A stretch of 64,000 nt of DNA. It comes from Bifidobacterium asteroides. GTDB taxonomy: Bacteria; Actinomycetota; Actinomycetes; Actinomycetales; Bifidobacteriaceae. The notes under the pieces were generated by a model. It was not told the DNA's origin. It saw only the letters and a program-made list of their open reading frames with translations, and ran no database searches. Each line of letters starts with the position of its first letter. Positions within the stretch are counted from its first letter, which is position 1. This document shows, piece by piece, positions 46,721 through 56,173 of this stretch. The position numbers and the translations under genes were made by a program. The stretch lies in NCBI RefSeq assembly GCF_009683175.1, contig NZ_WKKW01000007.1, forward strand, positions 1 through 64,000. Reading direction: 5' to 3'.

Positions 46721-46777
46721 CCTTTCGCGTGCGGCGGCGGGCGGGACCATAACCCACCCAGCCGCCGCATGCGAAGG
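46721..46777 (-). promoter_or_regulatory. Large intercistronic hairpin between grpE and dnaJ
   Basis: CCTTTCGCGTGCGGCGGC pairs with GCCGCCGCATGCGAAGG (one mismatch and one bulged base). An inner GGG.GGG / CCC.CCC extension closes a seven-base loop. There is no U run. It could be an attenuator, RNase barrier or thermosensitive element lowering dnaJ-hspR relative to dnaK-grpE. Confidence 0.6.
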
Positions 46778-46818
46778 CGTCGATTCAGCCTGCGGAAGGT
46801 CCGCAATCACCGTCCCTG

Positions 46819-47544
46819 CTACTGCCCGGGCGAGGTCACCACTACCCTGGCGGCCCGGATCACCCGGTCGCCGATCCGATAGCCTGCCTCGACAACCGTG
46901 TCAACTGTCTCTTTCTTGGCCTCGGGGTCCGGCTTGTGCAGGATGGCCTCATGCTTGGTGGGGTCGAAGTCCTCGCCTTTTTCGCCGAACTTCTCGACGC
47001 CGAATTTCTCAAAGGTCTTGTCGATCTTCTTGGCCACGGCCTGGAAGGAGTCGTCCATCTGCCCGTGCTCCTTGATCCTGTCAATGTCATCAAGGGCCGG
47101 AAGGAGGGCGGTCAGCACATCCACAATGCCATGCTGGCGGAAGATGTCCTGCTCCTTCTTGGCGCGGTTGCGGAAGTTGACGAACTCGGCCCGCTCACGC
47201 TGGAGGGCCTCCAGATAATCGGCGGCCTCCTTCTTGGCCTGGCCCAGAGGAGTCAGTCCATCTGATCCCTTGTCGGCACCGTCCTCCTTGGCCGAGTCAG
47301 CATCAGTCTTGTCATCAGCCTGAGCATCCGCTGGCGACCCGTCCTTGGCGGAGGAATCCGACGAAGTCTGGCCGGCCGCCTGGCCCTCGTCTGCTGCGCT
47401 CTTGTCGGCGTGATGTCCGCGAGCCGCTTCCTGGTCGGGCATCGAGGCGGCGTCAGAGGCCTTGGCCTCGTTTCCGTCCGGTCCGCCGGCGGCGGCCGGG
47501 TCGCCCTTCAGCGGCCCGGCATCATCCTTGTCGAAGGCCGACAT
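46819..47544 (-). CDS. grpE: GrpE nucleotide-exchange factor
   Basis: From ATG 47544 the protein is 241 residues. The frame extends to 47652 but overlaps dnaK coding, and TGA-C-ATG spacing supports this start. The first ~110 residues are disordered, acidic and Ala/Asp/Lys-rich, longer than in E. coli. The GrpE core follows: a long helix (AKKEAADYLEALQRERAEFVNFRNRAKKE) and FRQHGIVDVLTALLPALDDIDR. The beta-wing domain ends GYRIGDRVIRAARVVVTSPGQ. It releases ADP from DnaK. Confidence 0.96.
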   Translation of the reverse strand: MSAFDKDDAGPLKGDPAAAGGPDGNEAKASDAASMPDQEAARGHHADKSAADEGQAAGQTSSDSSAKDGSPADAQADDKTDADSAKEDGADKGSDGLTPLGQAKKEAADYLEALQRERAEFVNFRNRAKKEQDIFRQHGIVDVLTALLPALDDIDRIKEHGQMDDSFQAVAKKIDKTFEKFGVEKFGEKGEDFDPTKHEAILHKPDPEAKKETVDTVVEAGYRIGDRVIRAARVVVTSPGQ

Positions 47545-47545
47545 G

Positions 47546-49444
47546 TCACTCGCCGTCCTTCTTCTTGTCGTCGTCGTCCACGACCTCGGCATCCACCACG
47601 TCGTCATCAGCAGACGAGGAGGAGCCTGCACCCGATGCAGCACCAGCGGCACCTGCAGCGCCCTGAGCGCCTGCAGCGTCAGCGGAACCCTGCTGGGCGT
47701 AGAGGGCCTGGCCGATCTTCTGGGCAGAGGTCATCAGCTCACTCTGGGCGTTCTTGATCTTGTCCATGTCCTCGCCCTTCAGAGCCTCTTTCAGAGCGTT
47801 GACCTTGTCGGTGACCTCCTTGGCCACCTCGTCGGAGATCTTGTCCTTGTTGTCGTTGACCAGCTTTTCGGTCTGGTAGGCGGCGGACTCGGCGGCATTG
47901 CGGGTGTCGGCATCCTCACGACGCTGCTTGTCCTCGGCCTCGTGGGCCTCGGCCTCCTTGACCATGCGGTCGATCTCGTCCTTGGGCAGAGCGGAACCGC
48001 CGGTGATGGTCATGGACTGCTCCTTGCCGGTGCCCTTGTCCTTGGCGGAGACGTGCACGATGCCATTGGCGTCGATGTCGAAGGTGACCTCGATCTGAGG
48101 AACGCCACGCGGGGCCGGAGCGATGCCGGTCAGCTCGAAGGTCCCCAGAGGCTTGTTGTCGCGGGCGAACTCACGCTCGCCCTGGTAGACCTGGATCAGC
48201 ACGGAGGGCTGGTTGTCCTCGGCGGTCGAGAAGACCTCGGACCGCTTGGTGGGGATGGCGGTGTTGCGGTCGATCAGCTTGGTCATGATGCCGCCCTTGG
48301 TCTCGATGCCCAGGGAAAGCGGGGTCACGTCGATCAGCAGCACGTCCTTGCGGTCGCCCTTGATGACGCCGGACTGCACGGCAGCGCCGACAGCCACAAC
48401 CTCATCGGGGTTGACGGTCTGGTTGGCTTCCTTGCCGCCGGTCAGTTCCTTGACCAGGTCCTTGACGGCGGGCATACGGGTGGAGCCGCCGACCAGCACC
48501 ACATGATCGATGTCCTGAACCGAAATGCCGGCATCGTGCAGCACGTTGTTGAAGGGCGTGCGGCAGCGGCCCAGCAGGTCGGAGGTCATCTCTTCGAAGT
48601 GCGCCCGGGTCAGGGTCTCGTCCAGGTGGACTGGGGTCCCGTCGGGGGTCATGGCCAGGTACTGCATGGAAATGCTGGTGGACGAGGAGGAGCTCAGCTC
48701 CTTCTTGGCCTGCTCAGCAGCTTCCTTGAGCCGCTGCAGGGCGATCTTGTCCTTGGACAGATCCACGTTGTACTTGTTCTTGACCTCGCTGACCAGCCAG
48801 TCGATGATCTTCTGATCCCAGTCATCGCCGCCCAGCTTGTTGTCACCGTTGGTGGCCTGGACCTGGATGGTGGAGAAGCCATCGTCATCCTTGCCGATCT
48901 CCAGCAGGGAGACATCGAAGGTGCCGCCGCCCAGATCGAAGACCAGGATGCGCTCATCCTCCTTGCCCTTCTCCAGACCGTAGGCCAGAGCTGCAGCGGT
49001 GGGCTCGTTGATGATACGCAGGACGTTCAGACCGGCGATCTTGCCGGCATCCTTGGTGGCCTGGCGCTGAGCGTCATTGAAGTATGCAGGGCAGGTGATG
49101 ACCGCGTCGGTGACGGGCTCGCCCAGGTAGGACTCGGCGTCCCTCTTGAGCTTCATGAGGATCTGGGCCGAAATCTCCTGCGGGGTCCACTTCTTGCCGT
49201 CGATCTCGACGGACCAGTCGGTGCCCATGTGGCGCTTGACCGAGCTGATGGTCCGGTCCACGTTGGTGACCGCCTGGCGCTTGGCCACTTCGCCGACCAG
49301 AATCTCGCCGGACTTGCTGAATGCCACCACCGACGGCGTGGTCCGCGCGCCCTCAGCGTTGACGATTACCGTGGGCTCGCCGCCCTCCAAGGTTGCAATG
49401 CAGGAATTGGTGGTTCCCAGATCGATGCCAACTGCACGTGCCAT
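47546..49444 (-). CDS. dnaK: Chaperone protein DnaK (Hsp70)
   Basis: From ATG 49444 the protein is 632 residues. AGGAGG lies eight bases upstream, and the longer frame to 49495 is unsupported. The ATPase domain opens [14 protein letters not shown], with [33 protein letters not shown] and [13 protein letters not shown]. The linker and substrate domain ([18 protein letters not shown]) and helical lid follow. The tail is Ala/Gly/Ser-rich then acidic ([18 protein letters not shown]). It is the first gene of the heat-shock operon, and the HAIR-like operator is about 140 bases upstream. Confidence 0.98.
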   Translation of the reverse strand: MARAVGIDLGTTNSCIATLEGGEPTVIVNAEGARTTPSVVAFSKSGEILVGEVAKRQAVTNVDRTISSVKRHMGTDWSVEIDGKKWTPQEISAQILMKLKRDAESYLGEPVTDAVITCPAYFNDAQRQATKDAGKIAGLNVLRIINEPTAAALAYGLEKGKEDERILVFDLGGGTFDVSLLEIGKDDDGFSTIQVQATNGDNKLGGDDWDQKIIDWLVSEVKNKYNVDLSKDKIALQRLKEAAEQAKKELSSSSSTSISMQYLAMTPDGTPVHLDETLTRAHFEEMTSDLLGRCRTPFNNVLHDAGISVQDIDHVVLVGGSTRMPAVKDLVKELTGGKEANQTVNPDEVVAVGAAVQSGVIKGDRKDVLLIDVTPLSLGIETKGGIMTKLIDRNTAIPTKRSEVFSTAEDNQPSVLIQVYQGEREFARDNKPLGTFELTGIAPAPRGVPQIEVTFDIDANGIVHVSAKDKGTGKEQSMTITGGSALPKDEIDRMVKEAEAHEAEDKQRREDADTRNAAESAAYQTEKLVNDNKDKISDEVAKEVTDKVNALKEALKGEDMDKIKNAQSELMTSAQKIGQALYAQQGSADAAGAQGAAGAAGAASGAGSSSSADDDVVDAEVVDDDDKKKDGE

Positions 49445-49584
49445 ACTCGTTACCTCCTGATGTAATTGAGGCGTGGGTTCTGGCCCGCACCTCATCGTTC
49501 ACGTTCTCCGCTCGCGCTTCGTTCGTGGTCCCGATGGCCGGCTCCCGTCGGCCCGGGCAAGCAGCCATCATGACCACTCCGAAA

Positions 49585-49605
49585 CTTGAGCCTACATCAC
49601 TCAAC
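49585..49605. promoter_or_regulatory. HAIR operator (HspR-binding site) upstream of dnaK
   Basis: CTTGAGC-N7-ACTCAAC matches the HAIR consensus CTTGAGT-N7-ACTCAAG at 12 of 14 defined positions with exact spacing. It lies in the 445-base gap between dnaK and the divergent GH13 gene. Confidence 0.8.
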
Positions 49606-49748
49606 TTCTTCTGGCAAATATTATTCCCTTTTTCACGACAATCCTGACTTCAATCATGTCAGACACTTCATATCCCACAACGGCCAGACCCCTAATATGC
49701 CGTTTTCGCCACTTACCAGACACAACTTGAGACGCAGCATGGTTAGTA

Positions 49749-49764
49749 TTTGCAAACGTTGTCA
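49749..49764. promoter_or_regulatory. Candidate LacI-type operator before the GH13 gene
   Basis: TTTGCAAACGTTGTCA has a central ACGT with imperfect flanking arms, a common LacI-box shape. It lies about 125 bases upstream of the GH13 start. The LacI gene just downstream of GH13 could bind it. This is weak, single-site evidence. Confidence 0.4.
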
Positions 49765-49889
49765 TCAATGCTTCATATGATAAAAGACGAGTGCGGACCA
49801 ATGCGCTTTGCATTAGCACTAGACACAGGAAAAATCACATACACAAGTCAACGACGACGCTTCTAAAGCGAAGCAGCAAAAGGAAGAAC

Positions 49890-51641
49890 ATGCATTCATA
49901 TCAAAGCAGCAGCGATTGGTGGAAACAGGCTGTCGTATATCAGATTTATCCGCGCAGCTTCAAAGATTCAAACAATGACGGTATCGGCGACATTCCAGGA
50001 ATCACTTCAAAAATCGATTATCTCGCAGATTTGGGCATCGATGCCATCTGGCTTTCCCCTTTTTACCCATCGGCCTTAGCTGATGGCGGCTATGATGTCA
50101 TCAATTACCGTGATGTTGACTCACGCTTGGGCACAATAGCGGATTTCGATAACATGGTCGCCGCCGCGCATAAGGCTGACATCCGTGTGATCGTAGACAT
50201 CGTCCCAAACCACACCTCCAATCAACACCCTTGGTTCAAGGAAGCGCTGGCTTCTCCAAAGGGTTCACCAGCCAGAGATAGATACATATTCCGTCATGGC
50301 CGCGGCAAGAATGGTGAGATACCGCCGACTGACTGGATTGCAGAATTTGGCGGCTCAGCATGGGAGCTTGTTGGCGATGGTGAGTGGTATATGCATTCTT
50401 TCGCGAAAGAACAGCCCGACCTCAATTGGCTTAATCAAGATGTGCGCAAGGACTTTCTTGAGACCCTGCGGTTCTGGTCCGATCATGGAACCGATGGATT
50501 CCGTATCGATGTTGCCCATGGACTGGCTAAAGATGTATTGACTCGTGATCTCAATGATCTAAACAAATGGAGTCTGCAAGATAAACATAATCCTGACGGG
50601 GCCAACCCACTATGGGACCGACCGGAAGTGCATGATATATACAAGAAATGGCGGAAAGTTTTCAATGAGTATACCCCTCCTAGGTTTGCAGTAGGGGAAG
50701 CCTGGGTGGACCCGGATCATCAATACTTGTATTCCTCTGAAGATGAACTAGGCCAAGTCTTCAATTTCGAATTTGCAAAGGCCGCGTGGACAGCCGAATC
50801 GATGAAACGTGCAATCTTGGCTGGACTGATGTCAGCCGACCGATCGAAATCAACTGCTACGTGGGTCATGAGTAATCATGATATTGTGCGCCATGCCAGC
50901 AGATACGCGCTCCCACAAGTGCCCGCAAGGACTCAGCATCAAATTGCCAAGGACTGGGTACTCAGGAACGGTGAATCATATTTTGAGGACAGAACGCTTG
51001 GAACCAAAAGGGCACGAGCAGCTATTCTTCTTGAACTGGGTTTACCAGGATCTGTATATGTTTATCAGGGCGAAGAACTGGGTTTGTTCGAAGTTGCAGA
51101 CATACCATGGAACATGCTCGAAGACCCCACTGCGGTTCGATCACAAGGGGCTTTAAAGGAAAAGGGACGCGACGGATGTCGTGTACCACTTCCCTGGTCC
51201 TCTCGGGATATGCCAGATCCAGCCGTTTGGAACAAGCATTTTGGTACTGGCGCATCCTTCGGATTTTCGGATACTGAAAGTCGCACTCCCTCTAACCCCC
51301 ATCTTCCACAGCCTTTATGGTTCAAAGACTTCACCGTCGAAGGCGAGCGCGAAGATAGCTCCTCTATGTTGATGCTGTACAAGAGCGTTATAGAGGTGAG
51401 GAAAAAGCTCCTCACCAAAACAAGGGATACAAAGCTTTCGTGGCTACGGAAATACGATAGCAGACATGTCATAGCATACAGCAGACCAACTATTCATAAA
51501 GACTCTAGATTAGCTGTAATAACCAACTTTGGAGAAACGCCCATCTCTCTACCTGACGGGAGAATCATCATTGCCTCCTCAGATTGTCCTGGAGGAAAGC
51601 TACTAAAAGATACGACAGCGTGGGTCAACCTGAACATATGA
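49890..51641 (+). CDS. GH13 alpha-glucosidase (oligo-1,6-glucosidase/sucrase-type)
   Basis: From ATG 49890 (AAAAGGAAG upstream) the protein is 583 residues. The frame opens 33 codons earlier without support. GH13 motifs: VVYQIYPRSFKDSNNDGIGDIPGI, VDIVPNHTSNQHPWF, DGFRIDVAHGLAKD (nucleophile Asp), AVGEAWVDPDHQYL (acid/base Glu) and VMSNHDIVRHASRY (transition-state Asp). The C-terminal beta domain ends near residue 580. It is cytoplasmic. It acts on short alpha-glucosides such as isomaltose or sucrose; specificity is not fixed by sequence reading. Codon use is AT-richer than in the heat-shock genes beside it. It is followed by a LacI gene on the same strand. Confidence 0.92.
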   Translation: MHSYQSSSDWWKQAVVYQIYPRSFKDSNNDGIGDIPGITSKIDYLADLGIDAIWLSPFYPSALADGGYDVINYRDVDSRLGTIADFDNMVAAAHKADIRVIVDIVPNHTSNQHPWFKEALASPKGSPARDRYIFRHGRGKNGEIPPTDWIAEFGGSAWELVGDGEWYMHSFAKEQPDLNWLNQDVRKDFLETLRFWSDHGTDGFRIDVAHGLAKDVLTRDLNDLNKWSLQDKHNPDGANPLWDRPEVHDIYKKWRKVFNEYTPPRFAVGEAWVDPDHQYLYSSEDELGQVFNFEFAKAAWTAESMKRAILAGLMSADRSKSTATWVMSNHDIVRHASRYALPQVPARTQHQIAKDWVLRNGESYFEDRTLGTKRARAAILLELGLPGSVYVYQGEELGLFEVADIPWNMLEDPTAVRSQGALKEKGRDGCRVPLPWSSRDMPDPAVWNKHFGTGASFGFSDTESRTPSNPHLPQPLWFKDFTVEGEREDSSSMLMLYKSVIEVRKKLLTKTRDTKLSWLRKYDSRHVIAYSRPTIHKDSRLAVITNFGETPISLPDGRIIIASSDCPGGKLLKDTTAWVNLNI

Positions 51642-51724
51642 TTCCAAGGGCGGGTTGCATGTCCACAAGAATATGACAACTCGCCCTTATTCATTTCATT
51701 GGGATTCTTGATAGAAAGGTATCG

Positions 51725-52753
51725 ATGGGAGCAACCATACAAGAAGTTGCCGCCGCTGCGCATGTTTCTGTATCAACTGTATCCAGAGCGTTCAACAGGC
51801 CCGACCTCGTCTCGGCGAAAACCAGGCATCGCGTCATAGAAATGGCTCGAAAACTTGACTTTACTATTCTTCGATCAGCAACAGCTCTAAAATCCGGCAG
51901 AGCATTCAGGATTGCTTTATTAGTCAGCGGCCCAATCCGCTCATGGTTCAACGCTTCGATTCTGGAAGGATTGAATGCGGTTCTTCGCCCAGCAGAGTAC
52001 GATCTCGCAATCTGGCAAATCGGAACTTACGGGGAACAGCAGTGTTTTTTCGATGATCTGCCTGAGCGCCGCAACGTAGATGCCGTCATTGTCTCATCAT
52101 TCGATATTAAGACCCGCGAAATCGACCGATTAGCGACTATGGGTGTCCCACTAATCGGCATAAATTCGCCTATCGATTCAAGGATGGCCGCCTCCGTTAA
52201 TACGGATGATCTTCACGGAGGAACTATTATGGCCAACCACCTCATGTCATTAGGACACCAGAACATCGTTTTTGTCGCAACTCGAACGGCAGAACATATA
52301 CTGCGCTTCAGTGCAAATAGACGTTGGGAATCATTCGCTCGGACTTGTAAACTCAAGGGTATCAATCCGCGACTAATAATGACTGAGCGCAAGCCGAATA
52401 TGGCAGAAGTCCTATCTGACAGACTTTTGACGATGAAGAGCCGACCGACAGCTGTAGCTTGTCAGGACGACGAAATTGCCATTCCATTGTTATTGGAATT
52501 ACGACGTAGAAACGTTGCGGTCCCTGGTCAATTCTCCATAATCGGATTCGACGATAGCCGTTATGCCAGAGAAATGGGATTGACAACCATAAGGCAACTG
52601 CCGATTCAGCTGGGTATAATCACCGGCGCCAAAATACTTGACCTGCTCAGTACAGGAAAGACGAATGCTCCTTTTGAAAGCTGTACTGCCGCTCTCATCG
52701 AGCGAAGCAGTACAGCTCCACCGAAGAATCTTGATGCGATACTGGTCAATTAG
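51725..52753 (+). CDS. LacI-family regulator downstream of GH13
   Basis: This is a 342-residue protein starting at ATG 51725 with GAAAGG five bases upstream. The HTH is MGATIQEVAAAAHVSVSTVSRAFNRPDLVS, followed by a sugar-binding domain (ALLVSGPIRSWFNASILEGL, VNTDDLHGGTIMANHLMSLGHQNI, FSIIGFDDSRYAREMGLT). It lies 83 bases after the GH13 gene, probably co-transcribed. Its stop overlaps the convergent GH32 stop by four bases. The likely target is the GH13-lacI unit itself (candidate site 49749). Confidence 0.9.
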   Translation: MGATIQEVAAAAHVSVSTVSRAFNRPDLVSAKTRHRVIEMARKLDFTILRSATALKSGRAFRIALLVSGPIRSWFNASILEGLNAVLRPAEYDLAIWQIGTYGEQQCFFDDLPERRNVDAVIVSSFDIKTREIDRLATMGVPLIGINSPIDSRMAASVNTDDLHGGTIMANHLMSLGHQNIVFVATRTAEHILRFSANRRWESFARTCKLKGINPRLIMTERKPNMAEVLSDRLLTMKSRPTAVACQDDEIAIPLLLELRRRNVAVPGQFSIIGFDDSRYAREMGLTTIRQLPIQLGIITGAKILDLLSTGKTNAPFESCTAALIERSSTAPPKNLDAILVN

Positions 52754-54138
52754 CGTAATCCGCGATGCAACTCCATATGCGAAAGATGAATTGATCCGTT
52801 CGTCACGAAAGCCCCGAGCGTACCGCCATGGTGGCTGTACATTCTGCTGGTCAACGCCACACCGTTAACATACATTGTAACTATTGTGTCATCGACAATC
52901 ACCTGAAGATGACAAACTTGCCCCGGCGCCAATTGGATAGGCCTATTTAAACCTATATTCATAACTGTAAACCAAGGATAATTAGGCACACCATCGAATT
53001 CAACGCGTTGCTCACTCACATTGAATATGTATCTATAGGCTTCGCCAGTTTTCGGATTACCATTGATTAAAACACCAAATGAGCTCGTCCCCTTGTCATA
53101 TGACAAATCAGCTTCAAATGCGAATAGGGAGCCGCATTCTGAAGCGAGCGTCTGAACGCTGCGCTCATACACTCCAGTTAAAGTGCGACTCGGCAGACAC
53201 TCTCCTTCAGCAAAGGCCGACCACAAGGTATCAACCGGTGCGGCTGCAAGTGTTCCGTCATCGCGTTGAGATATCTGGTGAGGCACGAAAGTACCTCCCC
53301 ATTCGTAATTGCCATCATCGGCATTATGCTCTTTGGTACCAACCCAGCCAAATAGCACTCTTTTGCCATTCAGCTCGAAAGTACGACCCGCATAATATGC
53401 ACTGCCATCAAAAGCATCATCCCATTTGGCAATCCAGGGACCTTTCAAGCTATGGGACATCCTATATGTCATTCCATGCCGATCACTGTATTCAGTGACA
53501 ATGTGATACCACCAATCCCCAATTTTAAAAAGGTCTGGCATTTCATGCATGGTATACATTCCAGGAGCCCAGAAGTCACCTTCAAAATTCCAATGTTGCA
53601 AATCCTGAGAGGAAAACTGAACGGTTCGGCCTGTCTGCATAGTTTTCGGCCCTTGCAAGCGAGTCCCTAGGATCAGCAAATACCGCTTATTGTCAGGATC
53701 CCATATAATCCATGGGTCACGCCAGTCATCTGCATCATATCCTGGCTGAGGTTTGAAAGTAAGCTCATCATTAGTCTTATGCCAATGAAGCAGATCCGTG
53801 CTGGTCGCATGCATGAGAACTTGAGAAGTTAGCTGTTTTGCTGAATAGTCACGATTATAGCCAGTATAGAAAATGTGATATTGACCTTCTGCCTCACACA
53901 CACTCCCTGCATATATGAACTGATCCTGATCATCCTTCCCTCCAGGGGGCAATACCACCCCGTGATCCTGATAGTGGACAAAATCCTTGGTCGTTACCAA
54001 GCTCCACCCAAATGGCTCACCAAACGGAACAGGCCTACGCGTATCCCTCTGGTGGAATAGATAGAATTCATCACCTTTGCCAAACGGCATACAGTCACCG
54101 AACCAAGTGCCCGGAAATTGATAATACAATTTGTTCAT
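52750..54138 (-). CDS. GH32-like beta-fructosidase with divergent active-site motifs
   Basis: From ATG 54138 (AAAGG seven bases upstream; ATG 54141 adjacent) the protein is 462 residues. A five-bladed propeller carries FGDCMPFGKGDEFYLFHQRD where GH32 enzymes have the NDPNG block (nucleophile Asp in GDC). DDWRDPWIIWD supplies the RDP motif and MHEMPDLFKIG replaces the usual ECPD (acid/base Glu). A C-terminal beta-sandwich follows (GSLFAFEADLSYDK, VNGVALTSRMYSHHGG). No signal peptide. It most likely cleaves sucrose, fructo-oligosaccharides or a related imported sugar. The motif changes make exact specificity open. It lies downstream of an ABC importer in the same direction, with a palindrome at 54189 in front. 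Confidence 0.8.
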   Translation of the reverse strand: MNKLYYQFPGTWFGDCMPFGKGDEFYLFHQRDTRRPVPFGEPFGWSLVTTKDFVHYQDHGVVLPPGGKDDQDQFIYAGSVCEAEGQYHIFYTGYNRDYSAKQLTSQVLMHATSTDLLHWHKTNDELTFKPQPGYDADDWRDPWIIWDPDNKRYLLILGTRLQGPKTMQTGRTVQFSSQDLQHWNFEGDFWAPGMYTMHEMPDLFKIGDWWYHIVTEYSDRHGMTYRMSHSLKGPWIAKWDDAFDGSAYYAGRTFELNGKRVLFGWVGTKEHNADDGNYEWGGTFVPHQISQRDDGTLAAAPVDTLWSAFAEGECLPSRTLTGVYERSVQTLASECGSLFAFEADLSYDKGTSSFGVLINGNPKTGEAYRYIFNVSEQRVEFDGVPNYPWFTVMNIGLNRPIQLAPGQVCHLQVIVDDTIVTMYVNGVALTSRMYSHHGGTLGAFVTNGSIHLSHMELHRGLR

Positions 54139-54188
54139 CATGCGCCCTTTCATGAGCCACAACCTGCTGGGCGATTATGCGCAACAGG

Positions 54189-54202
54189 TTAATTGCAATT
54201 AA
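54189..54202. promoter_or_regulatory. Palindromic operator before the GH32 gene
   Basis: TTAATTGCAATTAA is a perfect palindrome about 50 bases upstream of the GH32 start. Its TTAATYGC half-site recurs in the 32-bp palindrome at 57509, suggesting one regulator (probably the LacI at 57625) for both. Confidence 0.55.
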
Positions 54203-54324
54203 AGGAATTTACGATCTGCGGAGATGCGGACCGAATTCCGTGGCTAAACAGCAACACCTTTACATTCAGTTGCAGTCGACACGTTTGGGCTCCACTTAAA
54301 CCGAGAATCGATTCCAATGCTTGG

Positions 54325-55248
54325 TTATTTGATACCGCTCATTGTCACCCCCTGGATGAAGTACTTCTGCAGGAAGATGAACAGCAAGAGAATCGGGGTA
54401 ACGACCAGTACCGCACCCGCTAAAAGAATGCTATAGTCCGTAGCCTGCTGACCCGTGGAGTACAAGGACAAGGCAACAGGCAGCGTATACATTTTGTTTG
54501 ACTGCGCCGCAACGAGTGGCCAAAGAAAGTTATTCCAAGAAGAGAGAAATGTTAAGACAGCCAGAGTCGCCATAGGTGGCTTGCATTGAGGAAGAACGAT
54601 CTGGAAGAAAATTCGCAACTCGCCTGCACCGTCTATCCTTCCAGCCTCCAATAGAGCATCTGGAATACCCATCATGAATTGTCTCATCAAAAAGACACCT
54701 AACGGCTGCGTCAAGAAAGGCAATATCAGGGACATGTACGTATTGAGCATGTGCATGTTCGTAATGATGACAAACAACGGCACAAAAGTTGCCACACTCG
54801 GCACCATCAAAGTTATCATTACCAGTCCGAAGAGTAAGTTCTTGCCGGCGAAATCGATTTTGGCCAGAGCATACCCAACCATTGAACAGAATACGAGATT
54901 CCCTAATGTTGTGACGACGGCAACAATAGCACTGTTTATAAAGAAAGTGCCGAAATCAAGTTCGGTAAACCAGCGCGTGAAGTTACTAAAAGTCGGGTTC
55001 TGGGGAAGAAAGGTAGGAGGTATTCTCATGATCTCGCGTTGGGTTTTCAGCGATCCCAAAATCATCCAAAAGAAGGGAAAGATCCAAATGCAAGCGAAGA
55101 GAGTAAGAACAGTGTATGTAATACCGTGAGCTTTACGAAACCTCCTCCATAACGAAGGGCGGTTATCAGGGACGATTTCGTCCGTCATTCTCAATTGACG
55201 CTGTCGACTCGATGGAACTGCTACCGATGATTTCATTGATTCAGTCAT
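54325..55248 (-). CDS. ABC sugar importer, inner-membrane permease (MalG type)
   Basis: The 307-residue CUT1 permease has a cytoplasmic start (SVAVPSSRQRQLRMTDEIV) and six helices. The EAA loop reads DALLEAGRIDGAGELRIFFQIVLPQCKPP. Its ATG (55248, GAGGA upstream) lies inside the end of the MalF-type gene, an eight-base overlap, so translation is coupled. It works with 55241-56164 and the binding protein at 56174. No ATPase gene is present locally. Confidence 0.92.
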   Translation of the reverse strand: MTESMKSSVAVPSSRQRQLRMTDEIVPDNRPSLWRRFRKAHGITYTVLTLFACIWIFPFFWMILGSLKTQREIMRIPPTFLPQNPTFSNFTRWFTELDFGTFFINSAIVAVVTTLGNLVFCSMVGYALAKIDFAGKNLLFGLVMITLMVPSVATFVPLFVIITNMHMLNTYMSLILPFLTQPLGVFLMRQFMMGIPDALLEAGRIDGAGELRIFFQIVLPQCKPPMATLAVLTFLSSWNNFLWPLVAAQSNKMYTLPVALSLYSTGQQATDYSILLAGAVLVVTPILLLFIFLQKYFIQGVTMSGIK

Positions 55249-56164
55249 CCTTATTCCTCATCAATCTGAATTGAAGAGCACTGACCGCTGCGATGATGAT
55301 AAATAGGACATAGCTGGCTGCGGAAGAAATACCATATTGCCCGAATCCGAATTTTTCGTAAATGTAATACGAAGCTGACAAGGTAGACCCAAGAGGCCCT
55401 CCTTCAGTCATCACAAACGGTTCATCGAAGAATTGCAGATACGAGACTGATTGCAGAACCGCGCCAAGCAGAAGCGTAGGTTTCAGCAGCGGCAACACAA
55501 TGCACCTGAACTTTGTCCATTCTCCAGCCCCATCCATAGATGCGGCTTCCAAAACCTCAGTTGGTATGGCCTGCAAACCTGCGATGAAGATAATCATCAA
55601 GGTTCCTACATTCCGCCAGGTTGCCATTACGATCAAAGAAGGCAACGCGGTTCGTGTATCATGTAGCCAGTCAGGACCTTGCACATTAATTATCGCAAGC
55701 AATGAATTAAGTAAGCCATCGTTCTGAAGAATGTATCGCCACACGACTGCTATGGCTATGGTTGATGCCACCACTGGCGCATAGAACAGTGCCCGGAAAA
55801 AGGCATTAACACGGCGCAGTCCCTTGTTCAGAGCCACAGCCAAAGCCAGAGCGACAGCCATGGTAAGGGGCAAACCAACCAAAACAAACAAGGCCGTAAC
55901 CCGCATGGAACTCCAGAATTGCTTATCGCTGAACAAAGACATGAAATTGTGGAATCCCACGAAGTTCACGTTGAAAGGCGTCTGAATATCACTAGAGCCT
56001 ATGTCCGTGAAAGACATTGCCAGCGATGACAACAGAGGCACCAGCATAAACAGCACGAAAACAATGACGAATGGTAAAGAGAATCCCCAGGCGATGACGG
56101 TCCTGCGGCGGCGCAGGACCGTCATCGCCTTCACGTCAGAGGATTGGTTCCTATCTCGACGCAT
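55241..56164 (-). CDS. ABC sugar importer, inner-membrane permease (MalF type)
   Basis: This is a 307-residue six-helix permease (FSLPFVIVFVLFMLVPLLSSLAMSF onward) with EAA motif TEVLEAASMDGAGEWTKFRCIVLPLLKPT. ATG 56164 begins nine bases after the binding-protein stop with a weak ribosome site; the ATG at codon 14 (56125) lies inside a 19-bp perfect inverted repeat. The N-terminal MTVLRRRRTVIAWG is encoded by that repeat. Co-transcribed with both neighbours. Confidence 0.92.
   Translation of the reverse strand: MRRDRNQSSDVKAMTVLRRRRTVIAWGFSLPFVIVFVLFMLVPLLSSLAMSFTDIGSSDIQTPFNVNFVGFHNFMSLFSDKQFWSSMRVTALFVLVGLPLTMAVALALAVALNKGLRRVNAFFRALFYAPVVASTIAIAVVWRYILQNDGLLNSLLAIINVQGPDWLHDTRTALPSLIVMATWRNVGTLMIIFIAGLQAIPTEVLEAASMDGAGEWTKFRCIVLPLLKPTLLLGAVLQSVSYLQFFDEPFVMTEGGPLGSTLSASYYIYEKFGFGQYGISSAASYVLFIIIAAVSALQFRLMRNKDD
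56089..56130. repeat. 19-bp perfect inverted repeat with four-base loop at the permease 5' end
   Basis: Each arm includes GCGATGACGGTCCTGCG or its complement, with loop GCGG. The stem is far more GC-rich than the surrounding AT-rich DNA. It starts 44 bases after the binding-protein stop and covers codons ~12-25 of the permease, so both strands encode the same peptide stretch AMTVLRRRRTVIA. It should form a very stable mRNA hairpin. Confidence 0.9.
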
Positions 56165-56173
56165 AAAACCAAT

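Noticed and set aside
47462-49465. 667-codon open frame opposite dnaK
   Set aside because: Antisense shadow of dnaK; repetitive Leu/Val/Gly-rich peptide without domain features, a well-known false gene in GC-rich dnaK loci.
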